NCBI RefSeq assembly: GCF_022511165.1
Contig: NZ_JAFLSB010000050.1
Span: 1 to 10,500 of the forward strand
Direction of reading: 5' to 3'
Length of the DNA stretch: 10,500 nt
Origin: Helicobacter sp.
Lineage (GTDB): Bacteria > Campylobacterota > Campylobacteria > Campylobacterales > Helicobacteraceae
Part shown: positions 1 to 5,441 of the stretch, in pieces
Numbering within the stretch: the stretch's first letter is position 1
Layout: each line of letters starts with the position of its first letter
Notes under the pieces: model-generated
Databases searched by the model: none
Seen by the model: only the letters and a program-made list of their open reading frames with translations
Told to the model about the DNA's origin: nothing
Position numbers and translations under genes: made by a program

Positions 1-3
1 TTT

Positions 4-251
4 AGATTCTAGAATCCTTTTTTGCAAGGGGAGGGGCTTAAATTTACAAGTATGGATTAATGCTTTGCACAAATGCGAGAGTGTGTTCAGCGATATACGC
101 TTCACTCCCCCTTATATATCGCTCGGTGATATACACCTCGCCCCCTACGACGCTTTTTAAGGTTTGCGTTTCACGCGATTTTATTTGTATGGCAATAAAG
201 ATATACTTTATTGCTGAATCTATACATAGTTTGCAAAGGATTCTAGATTCT
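4..251. repeat. Segment bounded by terminal inverted repeats, possible small non-autonomous element
   Basis: The left arm (4-27) and the reverse complement of the right arm (231-251) match almost base for base around the core TCTAGAATCC and end in TTTGCAA. The left arm has three extra T and there is one internal mismatch. The left arm also contains the perfect 12-base palindrome GATTCTAGAATC (5-16) followed by a T run (18-23), so it could instead act as a terminator for a gene left of the window. The interior has no gene with a ribosome binding site, although both strands stay open for about 70 codons. The shape fits a MITE-like or dispersed intergenic repeat. No target-site duplication can be tested, because only three bases precede the left arm. 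Confidence 0.45.
89..157. repeat. Two degenerate 36-bp direct repeats with hairpins
   Basis: The words GATATACGCTTCACTCCCCC (from 92) and GATATACACCTCGCCCCCT (from 128) are 36 bases apart and resemble each other closely. A perfect 9-base inverted repeat, AGCGATATA (89-97) and TATATCGCT (115-123), encloses part of the first unit. GGTG (125-128) and CACC (134-137) can pair in the second. The 36-base period gives 12-residue repeats in open frames on both strands, for example EVYITE then EAYIAE on the minus strand. That frame has no start codon or ribosome binding site. I read this as the core of a repeat element or a structured transcript rather than a gene. Confidence 0.4.
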
Positions 252-314
252 ATCTCCTGCTTCTAATAGCGACTTTTGTTTAAGGAGATATTGTGATGAG
301 TTCTTGCGTTGTAA

Positions 315-1364
315 TTAAGGCTTAAGCGGCTCTTTGAAAGTTTGATTGCGATAAATACGCAAAAGTGAGATAAAAAGCGCGGTGAGTGCTGGGGCGATGA
401 TAATCCCCCAAAAACCTAAGCTTGTCAGCCCTGCTAGAATTGCAAAGAAAATGAGCAGTTCATTAATGCGCACTGAAGTTTTAAGCACTTTTTTGTTGAT
501 AAAACCAATTAAAATCGGTTTAATGATATTATCAATAAGCACGGCACACACTACAAGTGCATATACAGCGATAATAATAGCATTTTGGGTATGTCCTAAG
601 TAAAATTCATATCCGGCAAGAGGTAGCCATACAAGAGAGCCTCCAACAATAGGGACAATGGAGGAAAGTCCATAGAGCATACCAAAAAATGCCCCATCAT
701 AGCCAAAAAATACAATCATCACGCCAAAGGCAAATCCTTGCAAAGCGATATTAAGCAATGAGGTGTAAAAGACAACTTTAATTGTATTTGTTACTTCATT
801 AAGCACAAGTGTAATTTGTGCATTTTCAAAAGGAATAAGCTCGATGATGTAATTATAGGCTTGGTTGCCATAGAGAAAATAGAAAAATAAAAATACAATA
901 ATAAAACCGGTATCTATCATAAATCCTAGGCTTGATTTGCCAAGTTGTGAGCTAAAGCTAAAAACATAGCCAATGATAGAGGAAGCAGAAATATCAGCAA
1001 ACACACCCTCAAGCTTTGTTTGAATATCTGGAAAGGATTGAAAAAGTGCAAGAATCTGTATTTTGCTCCCATCTATAAAATCACTAAGGGCGGTGGGATT
1101 GAGTGAGAGTTCAGTGGCGGAGGCAATGATGCTTTTAATCAAGAAAAATAAAGGCACAACGAGTAAAAGCACTAAGAGAGAAACGCTAATGAGTGCGCTC
1201 ACAATAGGATATTTGATGTATTTTGAGAGAGTGTTGTATAAGCCAAAAGTGGCAATAGAAATAAGCAGAGCAATCAGTATATCCATTAAATATTCTGCAT
1301 AGACATAATACATCGCATACGCACTCACGCCAAATACAAGCCAAAAAAATGTAATTGCTCTCAC
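315..1364 (-). CDS. AI-2E family transporter (PerM/TqsA-type membrane permease)
   Basis: This is an inner-membrane protein of about 349 residues, normal for the AI-2E family (about 340-370). It is hydrophobic throughout, with two N-terminal helices, a soluble stretch at roughly residues 85-145, then five or six further helices. Family motifs are in order: SSIVPIVGGSLVWLPLAGYE, DNIIKPILIG, and a glycine-rich last pair containing GLTSLGFWG followed by APALTAL. Members export small molecules (E. coli TqsA affects autoinducer-2; others are linked to sodium/proton exchange), so the substrate here is unknown. I chose GTG at 1364: AAGGA sits six bases upstream of it, but only three bases from the TTG at 1367. 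The gene diverges from metY and its promoter faces a shared inverted repeat, so a link to methionine metabolism is possible but not shown. Confidence 0.9.
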   Translation of the reverse strand: MRAITFFWLVFGVSAYAMYYVYAEYLMDILIALLISIATFGLYNTLSKYIKYPIVSALISVSLLVLLLVVPLFFLIKSIIASATELSLNPTALSDFIDGSKIQILALFQSFPDIQTKLEGVFADISASSIIGYVFSFSSQLGKSSLGFMIDTGFIIVFLFFYFLYGNQAYNYIIELIPFENAQITLVLNEVTNTIKVVFYTSLLNIALQGFAFGVMIVFFGYDGAFFGMLYGLSSIVPIVGGSLVWLPLAGYEFYLGHTQNAIIIAVYALVVCAVLIDNIIKPILIGFINKKVLKTSVRINELLIFFAILAGLTSLGFWGIIIAPALTALFISLLRIYRNQTFKEPLKP

Positions 1365-1383
1365 CAAATTTCCTTCATTTTTT

Positions 1384-1404
1384 GAATCTTTAAGCTTAAG
1401 ATTC
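1384..1404. repeat. Hairpin in the AI-2E transporter leader
   Basis: GAATCTT (1384-1390) and AAGATTC (1398-1404) form a 7-base perfect stem with a 7-base loop, just upstream of the permease ribosome binding site. On the plus strand it is followed by TACTTTTTT, which resembles a terminator, but no plus-strand gene ends here. In the permease mRNA it would be a leader hairpin. The same GAATCT word recurs in other palindromes of the window. Confidence 0.35.
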
Positions 1405-1472
1405 TACTTTTTGAATCCTAATAGCATTCTAAAGTGGCGAGAGTTTGCGCCTTGATAGGGGATTTGCACCTT

Positions 1473-1481
1473 ATTATATCA
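1473..1481 (-). promoter_or_regulatory. Extended -10 promoter for the AI-2E transporter
   Basis: On the minus strand this reads TGATATAAT, a perfect extended -10 (TGn plus TATAAT) of the Campylobacterota housekeeping type. The start of transcription would be near 1466, giving a leader of about 100 bases. With a 17-base spacer, the -35 region falls at about 1496-1501, inside the palindrome at 1496-1514. Confidence 0.65.
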
Positions 1482-1495
1482 TTGACAAAAAAGTG

Positions 1496-1514
1496 AAAAT
1501 ACAATATGTATTTT
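1496..1514. promoter_or_regulatory. Palindrome, candidate operator arm on the transporter side
   Basis: AAAATACAATATGTATTTT is a perfect 8+3+8 palindrome. It covers the expected -35 position of the minus-strand transporter promoter, where a repressor dimer would block polymerase. It also forms part of a longer inverted repeat with 1559-1577. I do not recognise it as a known Fur, PerR or NikR box, so the binding protein is unknown. Confidence 0.5.
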
Positions 1515-1577
1515 AAAATATTTGTAAAAAAGTAACATTTTGTCATTTTTATACATAAATTTTGAAATACATATTGT
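1501..1577. promoter_or_regulatory. Long inverted repeat between the divergent promoters (candidate shared operator)
   Basis: Bases 1501-1519 and 1559-1577 are inverted copies of each other. A 13-base perfect outer match (ACAATATGTATTT / AAATACATATTGT) is followed, after one mismatch, by AAAAT/ATTTT. The right arm covers the expected -35 of metY (about 1573-1578) and the left arm covers that of the transporter. The arms lie upstream of both predicted transcription starts, so they should act as DNA, not as an mRNA attenuator. Arm centres are 58 bp apart, about five and a half helical turns. Confidence 0.5.
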
Positions 1578-1592
1578 AATCTTATATTTTTG

Positions 1593-1601
1593 TGGTAATA
1601 T
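1593..1601 (+). promoter_or_regulatory. Extended -10 promoter for metY
   Basis: TGGTAATAT is an extended -10 (TGn plus TAATAT). Transcription would start near 1608, leaving a leader of about 25 bases with AAAGGA at 1621-1626. The in-frame ATG at 1600 overlaps the -10, which argues for the ATG at 1633 as the true start of metY. Confidence 0.55.
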
Positions 1602-1632
1602 GCCAATGAATTTATATACAAAAGGATTCAAA

Positions 1633-2925
1633 ATGGCAAATTTACCACATAATCAGTTTGCACAAGATACTCTTGCACTTCACGCAGGTTATACCTATGA
1701 TAGTCAGCGCACAATCAGTGTGCCTATTTATCAAAATACCGCTTATAGTTTTGAGAGTTTAGCTCAAGCAGCGGCGAGATTTGGGCTAAAAGAACTTGGC
1801 AATATTTATACGCGTCTTACAAATCCCACCACAGATGTGCTTGGGGCGCGACTTGCTGCAGTTGAAGGGGGTGTATTTGGTGTGCCTACTTCATCTGGGA
1901 GCGCAGCAATTTTTTATGCGATTGTTAATGCCGCTCAAAATGGCGATAATATCGTGTATTCAAATAAAATCTATGGCGGCACACAAACGCTTTTTGTGCA
2001 TACTTTGAAGCGATTTGGCATAGAGGCGCGTATTTTTGATATTGATAATATTGAGGATACGCTTGAAAAAGCCATAGACAGCAAAACAAAGGCGATTTTC
2101 TTTGAAAGTCTCTCAAATCCTCAAATCTCAATCGCTGATACAGAGGTAATCACAGCTATTGCAAAAAAGCATAAGATTATTAGCATTTGTGATAACACAG
2201 TGGCTACGGCATTCTTGCATAAGCCTTTTGATTTTGGGGTGGATATTGTGGTGCATTCTTTAAGCAAATATGTTAATGGGCAAGGGAATACACTCGGCGG
2301 GGCGATTATTGAACGAAATGGCTTAAATGAGCTAATTAAAGATAATCCGCGCTATCCTGCGTTTAATACCCCAGATCCAAGCTATCACGGGCTTATTTAC
2401 GCAAGCCTCCCTCTGCCTAATTTTAGCATTCGCCTCATCACAGAGTGGCTACGAAATATCGGTGCAACCCTCTCTCCGCATTCTGCGTGGCTTTTATTAC
2501 AGGGATTAGAGACTTTAGAATTGCGTATTAAAAAACATAGTCAAAATGCCTTAAAAGTGGCGCAGTTTTTAGAATCCCACCCAAAGGTTACAAGTGTTGC
2601 TTATCCGTCTTTGCCAAGCAATCCTTATTATACATTGCTTAAAAAATATTATGTTGATGCGCAGAGTTCGGGGCTTATTAGCTTTGAGGTAGAGAGTTTT
2701 GAGGCGGCGCAAAAAATCTGTAACAGCACAAAGATTTTCGCAGTGGTAGTAAATATTGGCGATAGCAAATCACTCATTATCCACCCTGCAAGCACCACAC
2801 ATTCTCAACTTAGCCAAGAAGAGCTTAAAAGCGCAGGGATTACACCTTGCACGGTGCGGCTAAGCATAGGCTTAGAATCTGCACAAGATTTGATTAATGA
2901 CTTAAAACAAGCCATTGAATCTTAG
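1633..2925 (+). CDS. metY: O-acetylhomoserine sulfhydrylase (O-acetylhomoserine aminocarboxypropyltransferase)
   Basis: This cytosolic PLP enzyme of the Cys/Met metabolism family turns O-acetylhomoserine and sulfide into homocysteine for methionine synthesis. At 430 residues it has the normal MetY length. Visible motifs are YTRLTNPT (59-66), SSGSAA (88-93), IYGGTQTLF, the PLP-contacting aspartate in ICDNTVAT (D187), and the Schiff-base lysine in HSLSKYVNGQGNT (K212). Further on are the family signature GDSKSLIIHPASTTHSQL and VRLSIGLE near the C-terminus. The start ATG has AAAGGA six bases upstream, while longer in-frame starts overlap the promoter. The long SLSKY-to-PDPSYHG segment favours MetY over the shorter cystathionine synthases and lyases. 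MetA lies 247 bases downstream on the same strand and supplies the substrate. An overlapping inverted repeat upstream suggests transcriptional control. Confidence 0.92.
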   Translation: MANLPHNQFAQDTLALHAGYTYDSQRTISVPIYQNTAYSFESLAQAAARFGLKELGNIYTRLTNPTTDVLGARLAAVEGGVFGVPTSSGSAAIFYAIVNAAQNGDNIVYSNKIYGGTQTLFVHTLKRFGIEARIFDIDNIEDTLEKAIDSKTKAIFFESLSNPQISIADTEVITAIAKKHKIISICDNTVATAFLHKPFDFGVDIVVHSLSKYVNGQGNTLGGAIIERNGLNELIKDNPRYPAFNTPDPSYHGLIYASLPLPNFSIRLITEWLRNIGATLSPHSAWLLLQGLETLELRIKKHSQNALKVAQFLESHPKVTSVAYPSLPSNPYYTLLKKYYVDAQSSGLISFEVESFEAAQKICNSTKIFAVVVNIGDSKSLIIHPASTTHSQLSQEELKSAGITPCTVRLSIGLESAQDLINDLKQAIES

Positions 2926-3161
2926 AGTTATTTGCAAAATGGGAGCTTTTAGCATAATGCCAAAGTGATTGGAGTTTAGAGCAACCTAAAAATATTTTAA
3001 AATGATGATGTGGATTTTTAAAAACTTGTAGAATAAATTACAACAAAGTTTCCTATCAATATAGATAAAAGTGATAGATTTAGCCTAGAATTTCTAGCTT
3101 TAAAGAGGGTTGCTTTAACGCATATCTCAATAGATGAGTATATCTAAAAGCGTATAGAGAA

Positions 3162-3167
3162 AAGGAG
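3162..3167 (+). promoter_or_regulatory. Strong ribosome binding site of metA
   Basis: AAGGAG lies five bases before the ATG at 3173 and fixes the start. The 247-base gap between metY and metA has no clear terminator, although a weak TTTAG/CTAAA stem occurs near 2976. It also has no convincing extended -10, so I cannot decide between co-transcription and a separate promoter. TTGTA (3026-3030) and TACAA (3039-3043) form a small inverted repeat in this gap. Confidence 0.7.
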
Positions 3168-3172
3168 AAACA

Positions 3173-4048
3173 ATGCCCCTTGTCATTCCAAAGGATATTC
3201 CAGCCTTTGACATACTCAAAAATAGCGTTTTTGTGATGGATACGCAAAGAGCAAATTCCCAAGATATAAGGACTTTAGAAATTTTAATCCTCAATCTTAT
3301 GCCCACAAAAATTGAAACTGAAAATCAACTTCTTTCGCTTTTAGCAAATTCCCCCTTGCAGATTCACATTTGCTTTATCACAACACAAAGCTATGTAGGC
3401 AAAAATACGCCTCTTACACATATGGAGAAGTTTTATCAAGGTATCCAAGAGATAAAAAACAAAAAATTTGATGGAGCGATTGTTACAGGCGCTCCTGTTG
3501 AGCTTATAGATTTTGAAGAAGTAAAGTATTGGGAGGAGCTAAAGCAAATTTTTGATTTTTTGCGTAGCAATGTTACAAGCACAATGTATCTTTGTTGGGG
3601 TGCAATGGGGGCATTGTATCATTTTTATGGGATTAAAAAATTTGCTTTGGATAAAAAATGTTTTGGGGTTTTTCCTCACAAAATTAAAAATCAAGACCTT
3701 ATTCTTACAAATCTCAATGAAAAGGTTTTGATGCCCCATTCTCGGCACTCTCATATCGATGAAGCTGAAATTTTAAAGCATAAAGAGCTAAAAATTTTGC
3801 TTGAAAATGATGAAGCAGGAATTTCAATGTTAAGAGATAAGCAAGATATTTATATTTTAGGGCATTTGGAGTATTTTAAGGAAACCTTAAAGCTTGAGTA
3901 TGAGCGAGATGGCGGAAAAGTAGAAATTCCAAAAAATTATTTTGACGAAAAAGGCGAGATTGAGTATTCTTGGCGCTCAAATGCAAATACAATCTTTTCA
4001 AATTGGCTTAATTACGATGTGTATCAAAGCAGCCCTTATGTGTTATAA
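3173..4048 (+). CDS. metA: Homoserine O-acetyltransferase, MetA family
   Basis: This cytosolic acyltransferase activates homoserine as the first committed step of methionine synthesis. The 291-residue length and the glutamine-amidotransferase-like fold are typical of the MetA/HTS family. The catalytic cysteine is C141 in YLCWGAMGALYHFYG, and the histidine and glutamate of the triad are H231 and E233 in ILGHLEYF. The acyl-donor position in TGAPVELIDF is glutamate (E110). In the characterised family a glutamate at the equivalent of residue 111 goes with acetyl-CoA, and a glycine with succinyl-CoA. The product should therefore be O-acetylhomoserine, the substrate of the MetY encoded just upstream. 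MetX is an unrelated enzyme for the same reaction. The N-terminus MPLVIPKDIPAFDIL matches the usual family start. Confidence 0.93.
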   Translation: MPLVIPKDIPAFDILKNSVFVMDTQRANSQDIRTLEILILNLMPTKIETENQLLSLLANSPLQIHICFITTQSYVGKNTPLTHMEKFYQGIQEIKNKKFDGAIVTGAPVELIDFEEVKYWEELKQIFDFLRSNVTSTMYLCWGAMGALYHFYGIKKFALDKKCFGVFPHKIKNQDLILTNLNEKVLMPHSRHSHIDEAEILKHKELKILLENDEAGISMLRDKQDIYILGHLEYFKETLKLEYERDGGKVEIPKNYFDEKGEIEYSWRSNANTIFSNWLNYDVYQSSPYVL

Positions 4049-4051
4049 AGG

Positions 4052-4243
4052 CTAAAAATAAGCATTATTATTTTGAGAATGATTAAGCTTTAAGGCAATA
4101 CAATTTATGTAATACAAATTCATTATGGTATTAAGTGTATTTTTGCTTTTTACCATACCCGAATAAAACATCGCTAATGCTGGTGTCATTAACAAAACCA
4201 AAAGAGAGCAAAGCATAATAAAACTTGAATTAACAGCATTCAT
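4052..4243 (-). pseudogene. Truncated ammonium transporter (Amt), N-terminal fragment
   Basis: The frame starts with ATG and runs 63 codons. Residues 5-42 match the first transmembrane segment of Amt transporters, with the hallmark series LLVLLMTPALAMFYSGMV and then KSKNTLNTIMN. After that the similarity stops and an unrelated tail of about 20 residues leads to a stop. A working Amt has about 400 residues and 11 helices, so this cannot be a channel. A TATAAT box remains upstream (4280-4285) and a terminator-like hairpin lies at the other end, which suggests an internal deletion that kept the gene's two ends. The fragment points towards the end of metA. Confidence 0.7.
4054..4090 (-). terminator. 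Terminator-like hairpin on the minus strand
   Basis: AAGC (4060-4063) plus ATTATT (4064-4069) can pair with AATGAT (4078-4083) plus GCTT (4087-4090), with one G-U pair and a three-base bulge. Read on the minus strand, the stem is followed by ATTTTT. It may be the old terminator of the Amt gene. It lies just after metA and could also slow plus-strand transcription, but no T run follows on that side. Confidence 0.35.
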
Positions 4244-4279
4244 TCTACGCCTCTACACATTGAAGTTAAACGCGTTTGT

Positions 4280-4285
4280 ATTATA
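4280..4285 (-). promoter_or_regulatory. -10 box of the truncated Amt gene
   Basis: TATAAT on the minus strand is about 37 bases before the ATG at 4243, without a TGn extension. The surrounding 4280-4322 is very AT-rich and holds a 9-base inverted repeat (AATTAATTT 4285-4293, AAATTAATT 4310-4318) that could be an operator or simply low-complexity DNA. Confidence 0.4.
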
Positions 4286-4387
4286 ATTAATTTATACTTA
4301 ATAAAGATTAAATTAATTTTTTAGGTTTTGTTTGAAGCATTGAATCTTTACTGCTTTTTATCTTGAGGGTATATGTATAGCCATATT

Positions 4388-4421
4388 AGGAGGCAAGATG
4401 AAAATAGGCAGTAAGCTTTAA
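4388..4421 (+). pseudogene. Orphan gene start with perfect Shine-Dalgarno and seven codons
   Basis: AGGAGG (4388-4393) is followed four bases later by ATG (4398) and the codons for MKIGSKL, then TAA. The signal is as strong as that of any real gene here but the frame is too short to be one. Methyl-accepting chemotaxis proteins of Campylobacterota often begin with similar MKIGxKL sequences, so this may be the surviving start of a deleted chemoreceptor. That identification rests on seven residues and is a guess. The neighbouring Amt and methyltransferase genes are also broken, which supports a deletion-prone stretch. Confidence 0.25.
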
Positions 4422-4427
4422 TTACTT

Positions 4428-5064
4428 TTATTTTTTACTTGCTTCGACATATAAAGATTCGTGCGCTCTTTGCTTTAAGTCAAAAATAAGCAGGGTATCG
4501 CGTCCCTTGCCATATTCTGCACATTCTATATGCTCAAAACCTGCGCGTGTTAATTCATATTCTAAACGTTCATAATCCCATACGCTAAGGTGCAGATACT
4601 CTTGCGTGAGTTTTCTAATATGTTCGCTTGCAAGTGCTTTTTTAGTCTCTATTTGCTTTTCTTGGAGGTATCTTTCAACACAAAGGGCAAGATGAGGCAC
4701 ACTTAGGCGCAAAGTGCCTTTTGGCTTTAAGATTCTATATATTTCTTTTAGAATCTTTAGATACATCATCAATAGAGAAATGTTCCAAAGTATGCTCACA
4801 AAATATACCATCAAAGACATTATTGGGGCATTGAAATGGATAGCGCATATCAAGTTGCCATTGGGGTTGTGGGATGGAGTAAGTTTTATAGGGTTTAAGA
4901 TGAGAGAAAAAGTCGGCATTGATTATGTTATGCCCCCCGTTACTTGCTGAAAGTTCAGCCCACAGCCGAGATTGAGATACATTTTTTTTGTGGCTTTTAA
5001 AATTTGGTTTGCGTGATTGTAAAAATATGCGCCCATAGAGGCTTATAAGCTCAAATTTAAGCAT
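4428..5064 (-). pseudogene. SAM-dependent methyltransferase broken by a frameshift
   Basis: Two overlapping minus-strand frames together make one class I methyltransferase of about 212 residues. The first frame (from the ATG at 5064) carries SLYGRIF, GGHNIINADFF, LDMRYPF and FDGIFCEHTLEHFSIDDV. The second continues with ILKEIYRILKPKGTLRLSVP and a C-terminal region ending ESLYVEASKK. The switch is needed at about 4755-4761, where one extra base (or two missing) shifts SIDDVS-KILKEIYR. Unrepaired, the protein stops at 4735 after 109 residues and lacks the C-terminal half of the domain. The usual glycine-rich SAM loop reads ELSASN here, with the expected glycines replaced by serines. No good ribosome binding site precedes the ATG. 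A sequencing error cannot be excluded. Confidence 0.7.
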
Positions 5065-5149
5065 ACTTTTGAGTGTGAAAGTATATTCCTGTGTGGGTTG
5101 CTGTATTCTATTTTTCCTTAATTATGGATTTATCATTGAGGCAAAGGTG

Positions 5150-5158
5150 ATTATATCA
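5150..5158 (-). promoter_or_regulatory. Extended -10 promoter facing the methyltransferase pseudogene
   Basis: The minus strand reads TGATATAAT, a perfect extended -10. Transcription would start near 5143, about 80 bases before the ATG at 5064. The promoter looks intact although the gene is broken, which suggests recent decay. Confidence 0.6.
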
Positions 5159-5208
5159 TATTTAAGCTCTTGCTACGCGTAAGCTTTTTAAGGATATTAA
5201 ATCTCATC

Positions 5209-5217
5209 TGTTATAAT
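5209..5217 (+). promoter_or_regulatory. Extended -10 promoter upstream of the purD leader RNA
   Basis: TGTTATAAT is a perfect TGn plus TATAAT element. Transcription should begin at A5224 or A5225, which leaves about 217 bases before purD, far longer than other leaders in this window. The promoter is back to back with the one at 5150-5158. Confidence 0.65.
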
Positions 5218-5223
5218 GTTTTT

Positions 5224-5387
5224 AACCTGAATGATGCGCCTTTCCTTACTATCGCTAGTCTGTTAATAAGAATTATTTGGGTTAATCGTAGTGATTTCTG
5301 TGTGTCGGTGTTTCTGCTTGAGCCGTTTGAAGCGGTTAGGATTTGCCGCCTAATGAGATTCTCTTAGCTCTATTTGTGGCTTTTTTA
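5224..5387 (+). ncRNA. ssrS: Probable structured RNA upstream of purD (6S-like / purD-motif RNA)
   Basis: No convincing gene fills this stretch, yet it follows a perfect promoter and can fold as a rod. By eye, nested helices are CCTGAA (5226-5231) with TTTTAGG (5383-5389), GCC (5238-5240) with GGC (5378-5380), GCTAG (5254-5258) with TTAGC (5364-5368), and TCT/TTA (5259-5265) with TAA/AGA (5351-5358). Side hairpins are AATAA/TTATT (5265-5277) and AGCCGTT/AGCGGTT (5321-5337). A run of six T (5381-5386) marks a likely 3' end. I recall that Campylobacterota carry their 6S RNA, also reported as the 'purD motif', directly upstream of purD, and location and size fit. 6S RNA binds the housekeeping RNA polymerase and tunes transcription in stationary phase. 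The symbol is given on position and shape only; ends are approximate. Confidence 0.55.
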
Positions 5388-5441
5388 GGCTACGCACTTG
5401 GGGTAACGCTCATTTGGGGGTTTGTGAGGTTAAGGATTATT

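Noticed and set aside
60..266. 68-codon plus-strand open frame
   Set aside because: No ribosome binding site, both strands are open here, and the periodic residues come from the 36-bp DNA repeat. It spans the inside of the repeat element.
43..268. Minus-strand open frame of about 70 codons ending at 43 (contains EVYITERYIRGSEAYIAE)
   Set aside because: It looks somewhat protein-like but has no usable start codon or ribosome site; it could be a gene remnant but cannot be supported as a gene.
1418..1621. Minus-strand 67-codon frame in the permease-metY gap
   Set aside because: It covers both promoters and the palindromes, and has no ribosome site or recognisable protein.
1540..1632. N-terminal extension of metY
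   Set aside because: These codons overlap the promoter and right operator arm. The ATG at 1633 has AAAGGA at good spacing and gives the usual protein length.
5170..5367. 65-codon plus-strand frame across the purD leader
   Set aside because: It starts upstream of the predicted promoter, has no ribosome site and matches no family I know. The stretch is better explained as an RNA gene.
5343..5441. In-frame upstream extension of purD with a membrane-like helix
   Set aside because: It would start at TTG with AGGA only one base away, put a membrane helix on a soluble enzyme and overlap the leader RNA. The ATG at 5442 has a proper ribosome site and matches the family N-terminus.
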